From Nymphaea colorata (taxonomy: Eukaryota > Streptophyta > Magnoliopsida > Nymphaeales > Nymphaeaceae): a stretch of DNA of 64,000 nucleotides. Shown here piece by piece: positions 13,334-25,300 of the stretch. The notes under the pieces were generated by a model. It had not been told where the DNA came from. It did no database searches and worked only from the letters and a program-made list of their open reading frames with translations. The DNA lies in NCBI RefSeq assembly GCF_008831285.2, contig NC_045148.1:1116001-1180000 (forward strand), read 5' to 3'. The stretch's first letter is position 1. Every line of letters begins with the position of its first letter. The position numbers and the translations under genes are program-made.

Positions 13334-15742
13334 CTCACTGCACCTGTGTGACAGCCTATAATACTAATAATCAATGTTATCACTACCGTATTGTATCGTG
13401 TATCGGTCGGGCCGACCTATACGCCGTATCGTAACGTATCGTAAAATTAAATTTTTTAATTTATAAAAAATGTTAAAAATTTATAAAAAAATAAAAAAAA
13501 TCTAAAATAAATCCGAAAAAACTAGTAAAAATCAGAAAAATTCAAGAAAAATGTATTTAAAGGAACATTCATCATTCATGTATATGAAGTATGCATATGA
13601 ACAAGACATTTCAAAATAAGAAATCAAACATTCAAAAAATCAAAATAACATACTAAGCAACCTAAGAGGCTAAGAGTATTCAATTACATCACAATTCATA
13701 AGTTTAGAAGTCAAAACTCAAAACATATTGACATAGTTTTCCCACGGTCCCTAGACTCCCCACAACGAGAAAGAAAGCTTCTTCACTGGCAAAACTTGAT
13801 GCAAATGGAGAAAATCTCTCCCTCCCACGTCTCTTGTAGCGTTTACAAACAAGAAAAGAGAGAGAGAGGAGCGTCTGTACTAAAACAAGGCGTAAAAAAG
13901 GGGCCGTCAGGCCCCTTTTTAATTTTTCCCCCGTATCGTGCGACACGGGGGTGTATCACACGTATCGTGCGATACGGCTACCGTATTGCATGTATCGTGC
14001 GATACGCGTACGATACGGACGCGTATCGTCTTTAAACAGTGTATCGTATAGGTCTTCTTGACCTATACGATACGTATCATACGATACGCGTCCGTATCGT
14101 ACGATACGGATAACATTGCTAATAATCATCAATAGTTTAGCTAAAAATGCATCCATAAATATTGCATTTCCTGAAATAACCAGCATTCTTGCAATCAATG
14201 ACAAATTACACTTGAACCAACTAAGACCAAAACCATAATGCATCTTTACATGTCTAGACATTCAAATTTTTTATTACCTTCAAAACTTCAAGAGGATGGC
14301 AGATGAGAGTGCTTACAACCCCAGCAGTTGCACCCCCAACAGCAACTGGAGAAACCCAAGAAAGGGAAAATTCAAGCCTGAGGTCACCTATCTGTACTTT
14401 TGGGCATCCATTTTTATCAAGTTTTTCTTTAGTAGATGCCACTGCCCGTTTTACACATTCAAATGTGGCCAGCTCAATGGCCTGGGTCGGGATTATCCTA
14501 ACCATATTGACAGTATTACCAGCCCAGAGTCCTTGCCAACCCTGCTGCTCAATAATCTCAATGAAACTACCAGCAATGTTCCTGGAACCAACACCAACAA
14601 CCATCCTCGTCCTGCATGGTTTGAACTTTAAAAGGTTAACCATATGGTGTGGCTGTTCAGCCATGTACATGCAAAAATGTGTGATTTTAACAGTTATTCA
14701 CTGAAAATTAACTTCAAATAAAAGGCAAAATCTTCCAAATCGGATCATGCAGTTAGATAAGGAAACAAAAAAGCAAAATACTCCTGAAAGCATGGGACCT
14801 GTACCTACGTTACATATGTTTTAACATCCTCAACCACCTGGTTGCAGACACAGTTTTGCTGCTTATCACCCATTTAATCTGTCTCACAAAGTTTACATAT
14901 TATATCGATAACAAGAAACATGCTCAGAAGGCATAAAGAAAGGTACATCAAGGCAGTCCATATGGCCTTGAAGGATATACATGTGACTCTGAAGAGTGCA
15001 TGTTGAGGAACATAATAGGGGCAAGGATAACAGCTAACAAAGCAGGTCTAAGAAAAAGAATCTGCTCTTATGGTGATGGCTTTACTTGTGGACAACAGGA
15101 ACAGGAGATACAGTGTCGAATCTGGCACTCCCAACAAAAAGAACCTGGATTTATATTGAGCACTATTTATCTTTAACGCTCAACAGCCATGTAATACTCA
15201 ACATCTTCAGAAGAATCTTCCTTTGTGGTTTGTATCTGCAAGAGACCCACTTATTCATGATCAAGGAAGTTTATTCTATCACCATGTCAGTTTACACATG
15301 ATTTCATAACCTCAGTTTACATTGTCCAGGTCAGAAACGTTGACACATGTATTGTCTATAAGGTCACTTCTTCAGAAGCAGTTTCTTTTTCCAATCTTTA
15401 TTGCCTTCAGAGGGACATGGTTGCTGCATTCACTATCAGAGCTATTCAACTGAACTTGGTAGGGAGCATAGTATTGGTGACTAACAGTGACACAAGCACA
15501 GACATTATGATTGCTCTAATGTAGGTAAACATGCCTTTTTGTTATGCTTGTAAAAGTTCCTCACTCAACCAACAGGAGGAGAGAAATTCATAAATATGGA
15601 CATGAATTAGCCACAAGACCATGAATCTCTGCATAGAATTTCCACGGAAAAAGTTGCCCAAGCTGGTTATCACTTATCAGATGAGCTTCTCATACATTTT
15701 CCTTCATCGTGCAAGTACAAGCGTAAACTACATTTTAGAAAG

Positions 15743-15775
<33 letters not shown>

Positions 15776-18039
15776 TTAGTTGAAAGGATGATGTGATGGC
15801 TGACTTAAATATTGATGCTAGGACTAAAAGTTCTGCACTGGATCCTTTTATTTGGGAAAGGCTTGCTGGGTTTGAGAAGTTCGAAATAAGCCATAACTTA
15901 CATATAGTCAGCTCCCTTCTCGCATCTTTCATGAAGAACAGGACCAAACAGAAAAAGGCAACCAGGCATGAATTTGTGGTCATTGGCAGCATACGGCCTA
16001 GTTCTACTTCCTCACTAAATGCCAAGCACCAATTTTGATAACAGAGGCAGGAACCACACCAGTACAAAGAAACCAAAAATCAGTTCATGTTAACAGAACC
16101 TGACCCCTGTGGTTCCAGAAAGCCACAAAATCCCTCACACAATATCCATAAACAAGTAGCTCCTTTTCCAGTAGATGCAACAATTTTGGAAACTTCTATC
16201 ACATATTTGATAAACTCATGAACAACACATGCACCAATATTGTTAGCATTTGCAAACAAAATAACTGTGAAAATCATCCAAGTGTTAATTTCACAGACAC
16301 ATCTCCAATGAGGCAGAAATGGTGGCTACATGAATCGCCTTTTGTGCTCCCAATGCTGGTGTACTGATTCAAAACAAGGCCTGGGATTTTCAATTGCATT
16401 TGTTCTCCAGAGTCCAGATCAGGCAATATTATATCAATCCAAGTGTCAATCACATAAACCAAAAGATCCCAAACATAGACTAGCTTTTATAGGGGATAGA
16501 ACCAGCTCAAGCATGAAAATGATAAATGGGCATTTATGGTACTGTAGGTTTTCTGGTGAAGTGACGCAGGGACTGTGAAGGGTACAGCTAAATGGTTAAA
16601 GCTAATTATATCCACGGAGTTAACATCCATCCAAAAACACTATCGCAACCTTTCTTTTTCCACCCCATTTAGATATTCTGCAGCTGCTGGGGCGACCTTT
16701 CCACTGCTTCAATTTCCCTGATTTCTTTTCTCCAAAACATAAAAGATGTCCTCTAAGGGAAGAAACACTACCAAGATCGCTTTCAGTCTTGAGCAGCAAA
16801 AAAAAATAATAATAATAATAATCTAAACATGGAATTATGTTATAAGATGATAAAAGCTTATAAGCAACACAGAGACAGAAAAAGGAAAAAAAAAATGATT
16901 CACACCTGATGGTCTCAAGAGGAGCTAAAACGGCTTTAGTCATGGCACCTGACAAGGCCCCACTAAAAAACTCGCCAACTTCTCTAGATCTGAAGAAATT
17001 CTGCGCCACCACAAACTTAAAGGATTACTAGAAGAACTATCTTTATTCGTTTCTATGAATTCAACCAAATTATCCTCTATGTTGACATGTTCAGACAACA
17101 CGAGTACAAAAGAATATGGGCTGAGCACATACATAAAAACTAGAGATGGCACTTTCAGCTTAAACAGTCGCATATCAAACAAGAAGATAAGTAACAGGAG
17201 AACAATCCATCCAGCTCGCAAGAGAGTTGGACTTAGAACCTTCAAGTTGAAGTGTTGAACGAGGCAAAGAGTTCAAAACCCTGAGGTGCCTTTCTTGGAA
17301 AGAAAGGCGGGTCGCTGCCCAACAGCAGAAGAGAAGGCATTTTGACAATCATATTCATGACCATGACCGCTAAAAAACAGACGAAATGAAGTCTGCCAGG
17401 AGAACAAGACTACAGGACTCTACATGCTTGACCAAGTGATGATCAAGCATCTGAGAAAACGAGAAATAAATATCCATGTTGATCATCATGATCAAGATCA
17501 TGATCATGATGATAAACAGGTCCGCATTTAGAAGGAAAAAAGGGAAATGAACAGGGCACGCAGGGAAGAGGCTCATGCTCCAAGTGGTGACGATGAATAA
17601 AAAGGTGCTTTATTTCCAGACGCAGGTGATTGTGGTGATCATCACCAACAACCACAAGAACAACATCAACAAGAAGGTTAATGGTATTAACCGCCACCAC
17701 CATCATGCAAGTTTAGAAAAATAGAACAAAACCAATCACGCATGATTCACTCATATGAAGCTTCACAACAAGAGAACAAGAAACAAAAAAAGACTTGTAA
17801 AACAAAAGAAGACTCACCGCAGTAGCGGCCCTCACATCAGGGATCTGCAACTTGAACTCCAGTCCTCCCACCTTCTCGAGTTCAATCTCTTTGGGCACCA
17901 CCATCTCTGCATATACACCACCATCCCAAATGCATGAAGCAGACGAAGAAACTGAAGAAGATGATGAGAAAGGCGAAGATGGTAACGCCGAATCATCAAA
18001 ATCCAGCTTCTTCTTCACCGATTCTCTCAGAAAAGCCAT
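11318..18039 (-). CDS. BTL1: Mitochondrial carrier family protein, BTL1-type adenine nucleotide transporter
   Basis: SLC25-family carrier, predicted to move adenine nucleotides or related substrates across an organelle inner membrane. Five exons on the minus strand: 17818-18039, 16906-17015, 14278-14611, 12202-12439 and 11318-11565. Splice phases agree and total 384 codons including stop (383 aa). All three carrier repeats show the PX(D/E)XX(K/R) signature: PLETIR (about 106-111), PLEVLK (217-222) and PLEVAR (311-316). The sequence closely follows what I recall of Arabidopsis BTL1 (for example TRMVVGVGSR, IRIIPTQAIE-like and ARKRLMVGAL segments). The chosen start gives MAFLRES, but an in-frame ATG lies 39 codons upstream (18156). 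Intron 3 holds AT tracts, a tandem duplication and a 747 bp transposon. The transported substrate is inferred from the family. Confidence 0.93.
12939..12997. repeat. Compound (TA)n/(GA)n microsatellite in carrier intron 3
   Basis: A TA tract (about 12939-12965) is followed directly by a GA tract (about 12968-12997). It is simple sequence and lies in the intron between carrier exons 12202-12439 and 14278-14611. Confidence 0.85.
13168..13331. repeat. Tandem 74-bp duplication ending in (AT)n
   Basis: Units start at 13168 and 13242 with GTCCTAATTAGTTGGCTGG, share the same body (CACAAAAGGCAAAGTCATCA) and each ends in a (TA)n run. The second TA run is longer (to 13331). The duplication probably arose by slippage or unequal exchange between TA tracts. 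It sits 41 bp from the transposon at 13372. Confidence 0.85.
13372..14118. mobile_element. hAT-like non-autonomous DNA transposon (MITE-type), 747 bp
   Basis: The ends are CAATGTTATC (13372-13381) and its exact inverse GATAACATTG (14109-14118). They are flanked by a perfect 8-bp duplication CTAATAAT (13364-13371 and 14119-14126). Eight-base target duplication and termini beginning CA are characteristic of hAT elements. Subterminal DNA on both sides is packed with CGTATCG/CGATACG palindromes, as expected for clustered transposase-binding sites. The interior has an 11-bp perfect hairpin (13895-13920) and no transposase-like frame. It lies in intron 3 of the carrier gene. Confidence 0.8.
15745..15772. 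repeat. (TA)n microsatellite in carrier intron 2
   Basis: An uninterrupted TA run of about 28 bases in the intron between exons 14278-14611 and 16906-17015. The rest of this 2.3 kb intron shows no further gene-like content. Confidence 0.85.
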
Positions 18040-21000
18040 TGAATCAACAGACACCGAACGCAAAAATAAGGGACACGGTAACAGAGAAAGAAACACAGAG
18101 AGCGAGAGAAAGACGAAGACTCCCCCTCCAAAAACAAATGCAACAGAATCTTTCACCTTTGAATCAGGACGAGCAGGGAAGTCCTGCGTTGTTTTTATAT
18201 CAAAATCAAGGATTTACCACGGTGGTAAAAGCCATCCCATCGTCGTCTGTGTGACACATGGTGATGGCCATGGGGGACCAACTCCCTCCCCCTGCTCAAC
18301 TTCGTTTTCTCATTTCTCTTTTCCTCCTCTTTCCCACCCTTTTCGTTTTTGGACGGATATATATTGAGAAATAAGAGGCAACATCAGAACCTTTTTTTCA
18401 GGGGAATCACACAATTATTTTCGCGCTTAAATTAACAACGTTTCAGTATATCTGACAGCATAAGCTTCTATCTCCTAAATTTTGAAAAAATATTTCCTTC
18501 AAGAGCTAAGGTCCAGATGAGTCAGAAATCTCTACTTGGAGTGGGACCTGCTTTCTCCATGCCTTATTCTAATGGAGTTACAACGTACGTTACCAAAAGT
18601 CCAAATCAAATAACTGTAGGTTCGCTTTTCTGCAATATAGAGGATATGATATTTTATTTCAAAAAATATTTTAAAATATTTTAAATTAAGTTTTAATAGA
18701 AAAATATTAAAACTCTATTTTTAGAAACCAATGCATATCAGCAGCACCAATACGTATCTTTTTCCAAGGTTTCTTAAATGAGATGAAAACTAGCATTTAT
18801 GGTACCGCCTTGATGGCTTTGAAGGAGCTATGAATTTATTTATCCATATGACTTTTATAAGTTAGACTCTTTTTCCCCCGTTTTTTTTTCACCAAAAAGA
18901 ATTCAAATCGATTTGATCGCATTGGTTTTAACCAAAAGGATGATCTCTCATGGTGAAAAAATATACAAAATTTACTGTTTGGTAAAATCATTAGATCTTA
19001 AGAGCAAAAAAGTAAAAAGTTTACTGTTATATTAGTGATAGATGTATCGACATAGGCTGTTCTGGCGGCCATATTGACCGATATCTCAAGGGTAATAGAT
19101 CCAAACCCGTTAACATCTCAATTACTCGCTCCAGATTTTGATTTGGAGACCAACGGCCCACTGGTGGCAATATTGACTGGTTCTGTTGTTGACTTTGACT
19201 TGATCCAAGTCGCATGATCTGGACCTTCCAGGAATCCAATCCACCAAGATGCATGAGTTGTTTCGAGATGCAACGTAAGGATATCGATTATTAATAGTTA
19301 TGTGATTATGAAGCCTACCAAAAAAACCTATATGATTACTGATACAAATGAGAATTCTTATTCAGTAAGTAGGGTTTGGCGAAGAAAATAAGAATCTGCC
19401 ACCATTTACAGTACAAATGAGTAACACCAATGAGAACCGAACTAAAGATGGGTCGACAATGCACTATTCATGCCGACTCCCTCGGGGCAGAACCTGGTTC
19501 AATGAAACTTAGTTTTTAAGTCATCTGGATCCTTAAATCATATTTGAACCCAGTTGAGTCGGATCCAAGCAAGTTGGTGTTCGTAAAACTTCGATTGAAC
19601 CGGATGAAAGGCGTTCCAACTTTTTTTTGAGGTAAAAAAAAGTTCAATGCATAGAAAAAAATGCAAAAAAAAAAAAAAAAATCTCCTCACATTCTTCACA
19701 TTTCAGCGAATAAAGACCCAAACCAAGTCATTGTTGTGACTTTTGGAGATGTTAACAGGTATGGCTTGACAGATGAAATGACTGAAATGCCCCTTTCTAG
19801 ATGTAGAGATCATTGCTTATTTTGTGCTAGTTACCGTATTAAGGAGCTTTTTGCTTACCCTTACTTGGGAAAAACATCCGAGCACTCTTTCTCCTCTTCA
19901 AGGAGTGTGTTTGTTTGATGAATTTAAAAAGTTGTGATGAAAAGTTTTTTAAAGCCTGTCTTTTTTTTTCCTTGAAAATACTATGTATAGATGAAAACTT
20001 TCCTGAAAATTTTCACCATGTTCAGTTTACAATAAAAGACAAATAATTTATGCCAATGATCTTTCCTGCTTCAGCTTAAATTTCATAGGCCGAATTTTTT
20101 AACCAGTGCTCGGGGCCCCTCTTTGCACTTTTTAAAAGGAAAAAACATTTTAGATAAAATAAATCTTGTCATCCTATAATGCAAGGAATCATAGGTCTTT
20201 TTTTAAAGGATTCCAATTTCCAAAGTCAAAAGCTAATGGTGTGACGTCTAGGAATGGAAACGTTGGTCGGCAAATAATTTGGTGAAGCCTTTACTATTCT
20301 TGCCCTTTCGAAAAGAGAGCAGCGAGGTCTCGTTTGGCATTTTCTCGAAAAAATCAAGAACCCCGTCGCTTTGTGCTAAGAGATCTAAAGAAGGCATGAG
20401 AAAATCATGATTTTCTTTTTTTTTTTGTAGTCATAAATCTTAAAAGAAAAGATCCAAAATTATGTTAAAACCCAAAATATGAAAATCCCAAAAATGAGTT
20501 CTACATCTCATAGTACTTCTAGAGCACCAATATATTTTGGACTACAAAATCAAAATGAAATGAAAATTTTGAAACTCCCAATTATGTCATGTCTTTTCAC
20601 CCACAAAAGTAACCTCAGCTTCCAATTTTCTAAAATTTGTACCCAATTTGAAACCTTATCGCTTACATGGGGCCTATGGCCCCTGCAACTTGTGCACATG
20701 AAAGGGACCCAAGGTGAGACACCTCAAGAAAAAGAAGGGAAGAATTTGGTCTTTCCCTGTCCACCTGCAAGGCTCTCCAATTCTGACTTGGAGCCGATTG
20801 AAGATAAGAACTAGTAAAGTTGGGATCACATTATTGGGAAGAATCATTGGACTTTAGTTAGAAGTTTGTTAAGTTGGTATTAAAATTTTTAAACAATCAC
20901 ATCTTGAGTTAAACATGCTCTTTGTTGTCAGCAACAAAATGCATCTGAAAACTAATGGGTGTGTTTGATTAAAGTATGTTTGATTACTCATACTTTAACC

Positions 21001-22346
21001 CATACTTTTTGTTCTCTAAGATCTGATGTTGATTGAAGATCTCTTTTTAATGTAAACAGACACTAAATTTTACCATCATATGTCAAACAGTGACTTGTCT
21101 TTCTCCTTTTCAAAGTTTTCAAATACACACACAGCAGCCCCTTACTAAGCCCAACATATGACCTTCTCTAGTCCACTTGGCCCAAAGACTTAGTTCATGG
21201 CCATCAATTAAAGAAAGCCTGAAGTTCAGGAAATCATAACTGTTTTTCTCTTGACATGATAATTTGGTAAATAGTCTGTGGAAATTAAATAATAATATGT
21301 TCAAAAGATGTTCGCTTAGAAGGCATTTGATTAAAAGAACATTGGTTGATGTTCAAAAGGCGATTATGGGGAGCTGTGCGATTATGAGGAGACGTAGCCA
21401 GATCCTGAAAATCTTCTTTCATTAATGCTGTCTTCCTTTTGCTGTTTGTAACCGTCAGCCAAGAAAATACGTTGTTCAAAATCTGATTGAGGTATCAAAC
21501 AGATTTAATTTTTTAAATGACTCGAAAGCTTCGAGGAAACAAACGTTACCTTGATTGATGCATTCTTACTTTACGCGGTGCCCGTTTTTAGTAGATTTTT
21601 AAAAGAGGAATATTTGATGTGCAAAAACGACATTGCAGATCTTGTTAGAAAAATTGCATGAATTTCCCCAGGAGCCATTGACGCAAGTTTTATGATGTTG
21701 CATAAATATGCGATGCGAGGCTCCATCTGCAAAGTAAATCACTGCACGCCTGCAGTGCAAGCAGAGACATGTCTCAAATGGCTACCAACTTAGTTCGGTT
21801 TGAACTTTCAACTTGATTCATCAGTTCTGCCCAGGTGCAGAAACTGACTTGGAATATGGGTGCCCTTAGCAACAAGGTAAGCCATGATCATGCCTTTAAT
21901 AGCCAATCAGCTTCACTATGGTCGGTCCAGATTCAAGAGAATTGCAGATGCCCTTTGATGGCAGAAGGTTTAGAATCAAGGAGCAGAAAAAGAAAGGATG
22001 TTCAATACTGGCCATATTATATTTTCTTCCATGTCATCCCAAAGCATGCTAAACCAAGTTGGTCAAGTGCGACCATGGTTGATGCTATGTCCACGATTAC
22101 ATCTAAGTTTCTGTGAACAGAAACTATAAGATACCACATACTACACAATAGAATTTGCAGCCCCGTACTTCTTAACTGCTTGGAACAATGCCAAGCCAAG
22201 CACAGAACTACTCGATTCAGTTGCTTGTTGGTGAACAAGTGACAACAAATCGACGAGCGGTGCCTTGTTTTCCTCTTCAAGCTCAGGTGTGGAGCTCATG
22301 AAAACCTTAAGAGGCTTGCTGGTAGACTGCATCCTTTCATTCTATT
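18040..22346. other. Intergenic region between carrier 5' end and kinase 3' end
   Basis: It contains the carrier promoter (18040 to about 18700) and the kinase 3' flank (about 22100-22346). The middle is AT-rich with homopolymer runs (19660-19681) and short degenerate GATCC words (19470-19600). Words like GTGTGTTTGATT near 20960 resemble eroded MITE ends, but I could not pair termini. No supported gene. Confidence 0.5.
18192..18199 (-). promoter_or_regulatory. Candidate TATA box of the carrier gene
   Basis: TATAAAAA on the minus strand, 153 bp upstream of the chosen ATG (18039). A start site about 30 bp downstream would give a 5' leader rich in GA/CT, which is what the sequence shows. Such a leader would just include the in-frame ATG at 18156. 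Confidence 0.45.
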
Positions 22347-25300
22347 CTAGCCAACTCTCCTTTCACTCAACGATGATATGCTTGAACCCTGGCTCCTCAG
22401 GCTTCCATTGTTGGAATATCCAGATGACATTTGAGTCTCACTTATCACTTCCTGCAAGGAAAAAAGAAAATGAAAACAAGATGCACTGCTTATTAGGAAA
22501 AGAGATAGAGATAATGTCCAACCGTGATAAGTAAATAACTGTTACATTCATAGATTAAAATGGCAGCTGCCTGAAAAGTTACCTGGCGCGATGAAATTAT
22601 GCTGTGGTTAGGAGAAGGAGTAGCACTTCCAACGAACATGTAAGGCATCATGCTCTTCTCTCCCATGGCTGCAAGCTTCTTAAGCTCAGGTAAGACCACT
22701 GAGCCAAGATCAGGCCTGTCCTTCCTCCTAAGTTCAGCACAATTCAAGGCCAACTTTGCAAATGTGATGGCTTCTTCCACAGGCCAATCAGGAACTGTTG
22801 GGTCCAGCATCTCCTTGAATGTTCCCTTGTCAAGAGCCCGCTCGACATGGTGGGCTAGACCCATTGCTGGTTTTCCTGTGACAATTTGCAGTAGCATGAT
22901 TCCAAGGGAGTATATATCTGACTTTATTCCAAGCATCCCAGTTTGCTGATATTCTGGATCTATGTAACAGAATGTACCAGCTGCAGATGTCATCCTATAC
23001 TGGGTCACATGGTCAGCTACACTAGGAGGCACTAGTCTAGCAAGTCCAACGTCGCTGATCTTGCTAACAAAGTTCCTATCTAACAAGATATTTGCTGGTT
23101 TAAGGTCCCGGTGCACCAGTGGCTCTGGTTTGGTCTGGTGAAGGAAGAGCAAGCCAGTTGCGATCTCTGCTGCAATTCTAAATCGAAGCTGCCATGAGAG
23201 AGATGGAGAGTTCCCACGCCTGAGGAGACGGTCTTCCAAGCTGCCATTGGACATGTACTCATAGACAAGGCAGCCATACTCTGGACATGCTCCCAGAAGC
23301 AGAACCATGTTGGGATGCCTTATACAGCTCAAAACTTCAACCTGCACCAAATTGATGGGTGTAATCATATTCTGACCTAATAATCCAAAACATATGAACT
23401 GAATCCAAAACATATGAACTGAATTCAAACATCAACAAGGACAGGGTTTGATCCCTGGAACTAAAAATTGTTGAAAGAAAAACAGAAGAAACAGATGGTT
23501 ATCTACCTCCTGCTGGAACTGCATTCTGCCCTGAGCTGCATCAGGCCTCAGGACTTTGATTGCAACAGAGGTGTGGTCCAGATAGCCTTTATACACAGGG
23601 CCATATCCGCCTTCACCAATCTTTCTTTTCTCTGAAAAGTTTTCCGTTGCAATTTCAATTTCTTCAATGGTGTATTTTCTGTATCTGATGTCTGTATTTG
23701 CCAATGCATCCAAGGCCTTCTTCTTTTCTTCTGCTTCCCTGAGTGCTTTCTTCTCTGCATTTAACCTCTTTTGTGCTTCCAGCTCTGCGATCCTTTGAGC
23801 TGCCTCTGCTGCCTCAATAGCTGCTTTACACTTTGCCTTCTCGTTTTCTGCAATTGCTAAAGCCGTTTCACCAGCTATCCTTGCGGCATCTAGCTTATGT
23901 TCCCCCTCCATTTTCCAACGATGCAGTTCTTGTGCCTAGAACGTGTAAGCGCAGTATGGACATGTGAGTAACATGGAAGCTTTTTTTCATTCTATTAATA
24001 TCATGCACTTCAGCAATCCTAGCCTTCAATCTGCACTTAGAAACGTAAATATTTATCTGCTATCACGATGACTGCTAATTGCTGTTGAAATGAAAGAGAA
24101 GAAACACATTCAAAGGACTATTGCCATGTCAAAATTTTTTGATAAAATTTCATGCAAGTTCCAATATTTGAAGACAGTCCGCAAAAATAGTTTCACACCA
24201 CAAACACTTAGGAAAACGTATTTCAGCAAGAATGGTTGCAAGTGAATTCACAAATCTAATAAGAGTGAATTCATAAATCTAATAAGATTGATCATGCAAA
24301 CGTTTAGATACAAGGATACCGTTGTTAAAAACAAGAGAATAACAAAATAATTAAATATGCTGTTAACATTGAATTGAGCACCACAATCAGTGGAGCTCAC
24401 TCCAGTTCAAATAAGAAGTTTGACAAATTCTACCGTATATGAACAAATCCCAGGAGGTAGTTTGACAAATGGCTTAAGGTGCTGAACTTGTTTATCCTAC
24501 GGTAGCTTTGCTACTAAAATTCTGAGGGCATGGAGGAAGGAAAATTTACTTATTGGGTTTTAGATTTTTTGTTTGTAAATCTGATAACACCAATTGGAAG
24601 AGAAATGAAAGTATGCAGAAAGAAAGCACATAAACAATATTCTTAAGTAGAAGAAGATCCCTAGATGAGATTTGTGGATCATTCTCATGTGACAAATTTT
24701 CTCTTGTTTGGAAACCATGAGTCCCCGTCTGGTTTGAGGCAAAAGTTTTGCAGCACTCAGGTTTTACCTTGTTTGATTGATGGAAATAAAAGGCAAAAAA
24801 GCATTTTCATGAATGATTGTTCTAAAAAAAAATGTTGTCCTTTTCAAGATTTATAAACACTAAATTTCTAAATCAAATCAATATCCAATTATTACCAAGC
24901 ACAATGGTTTTAACTAACCAATCGAAGGCCATCCACAGTAACAAATTATGAGTCAATTATTTAGCTATTTCATACTATGACTTACTCTTTTTCATCTACA
25001 ACGATTAACTGCTTTAAGTAACCGAAATGTAAAACTGTTTAGCTTCACTTTGAAATACTTTTAAGTATTAACGGAGAAAAAGATAACAAGAGTCAAAAGA
25101 CTAATAGTTAAAGCGTGCAGTGTTTTTTATGTTCAGTACGCATACAGTTAACCACTCAATGCATCACTAATAGAATTATCCGATTATTACATGCAGAATT
25201 GTTTTTGTAGAAAGGATTTTGGAAAAATAGAGCATGGAACAATCTCTTATTATATGTTCAAGCATGTTTTTCATCTTTATCTCCTCTCGCCTTCCTCGTC

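Noticed and set aside
17852-18367. 171-codon plus-strand frame over the carrier promoter and exon 1
   Set aside because: Antisense to the carrier exon, Ser/Glu-rich, without motif.
20940-21080. GTGTGTTTGATT-like words suggesting MITE ends
   Set aside because: No inverted partner or flanking duplication could be identified.
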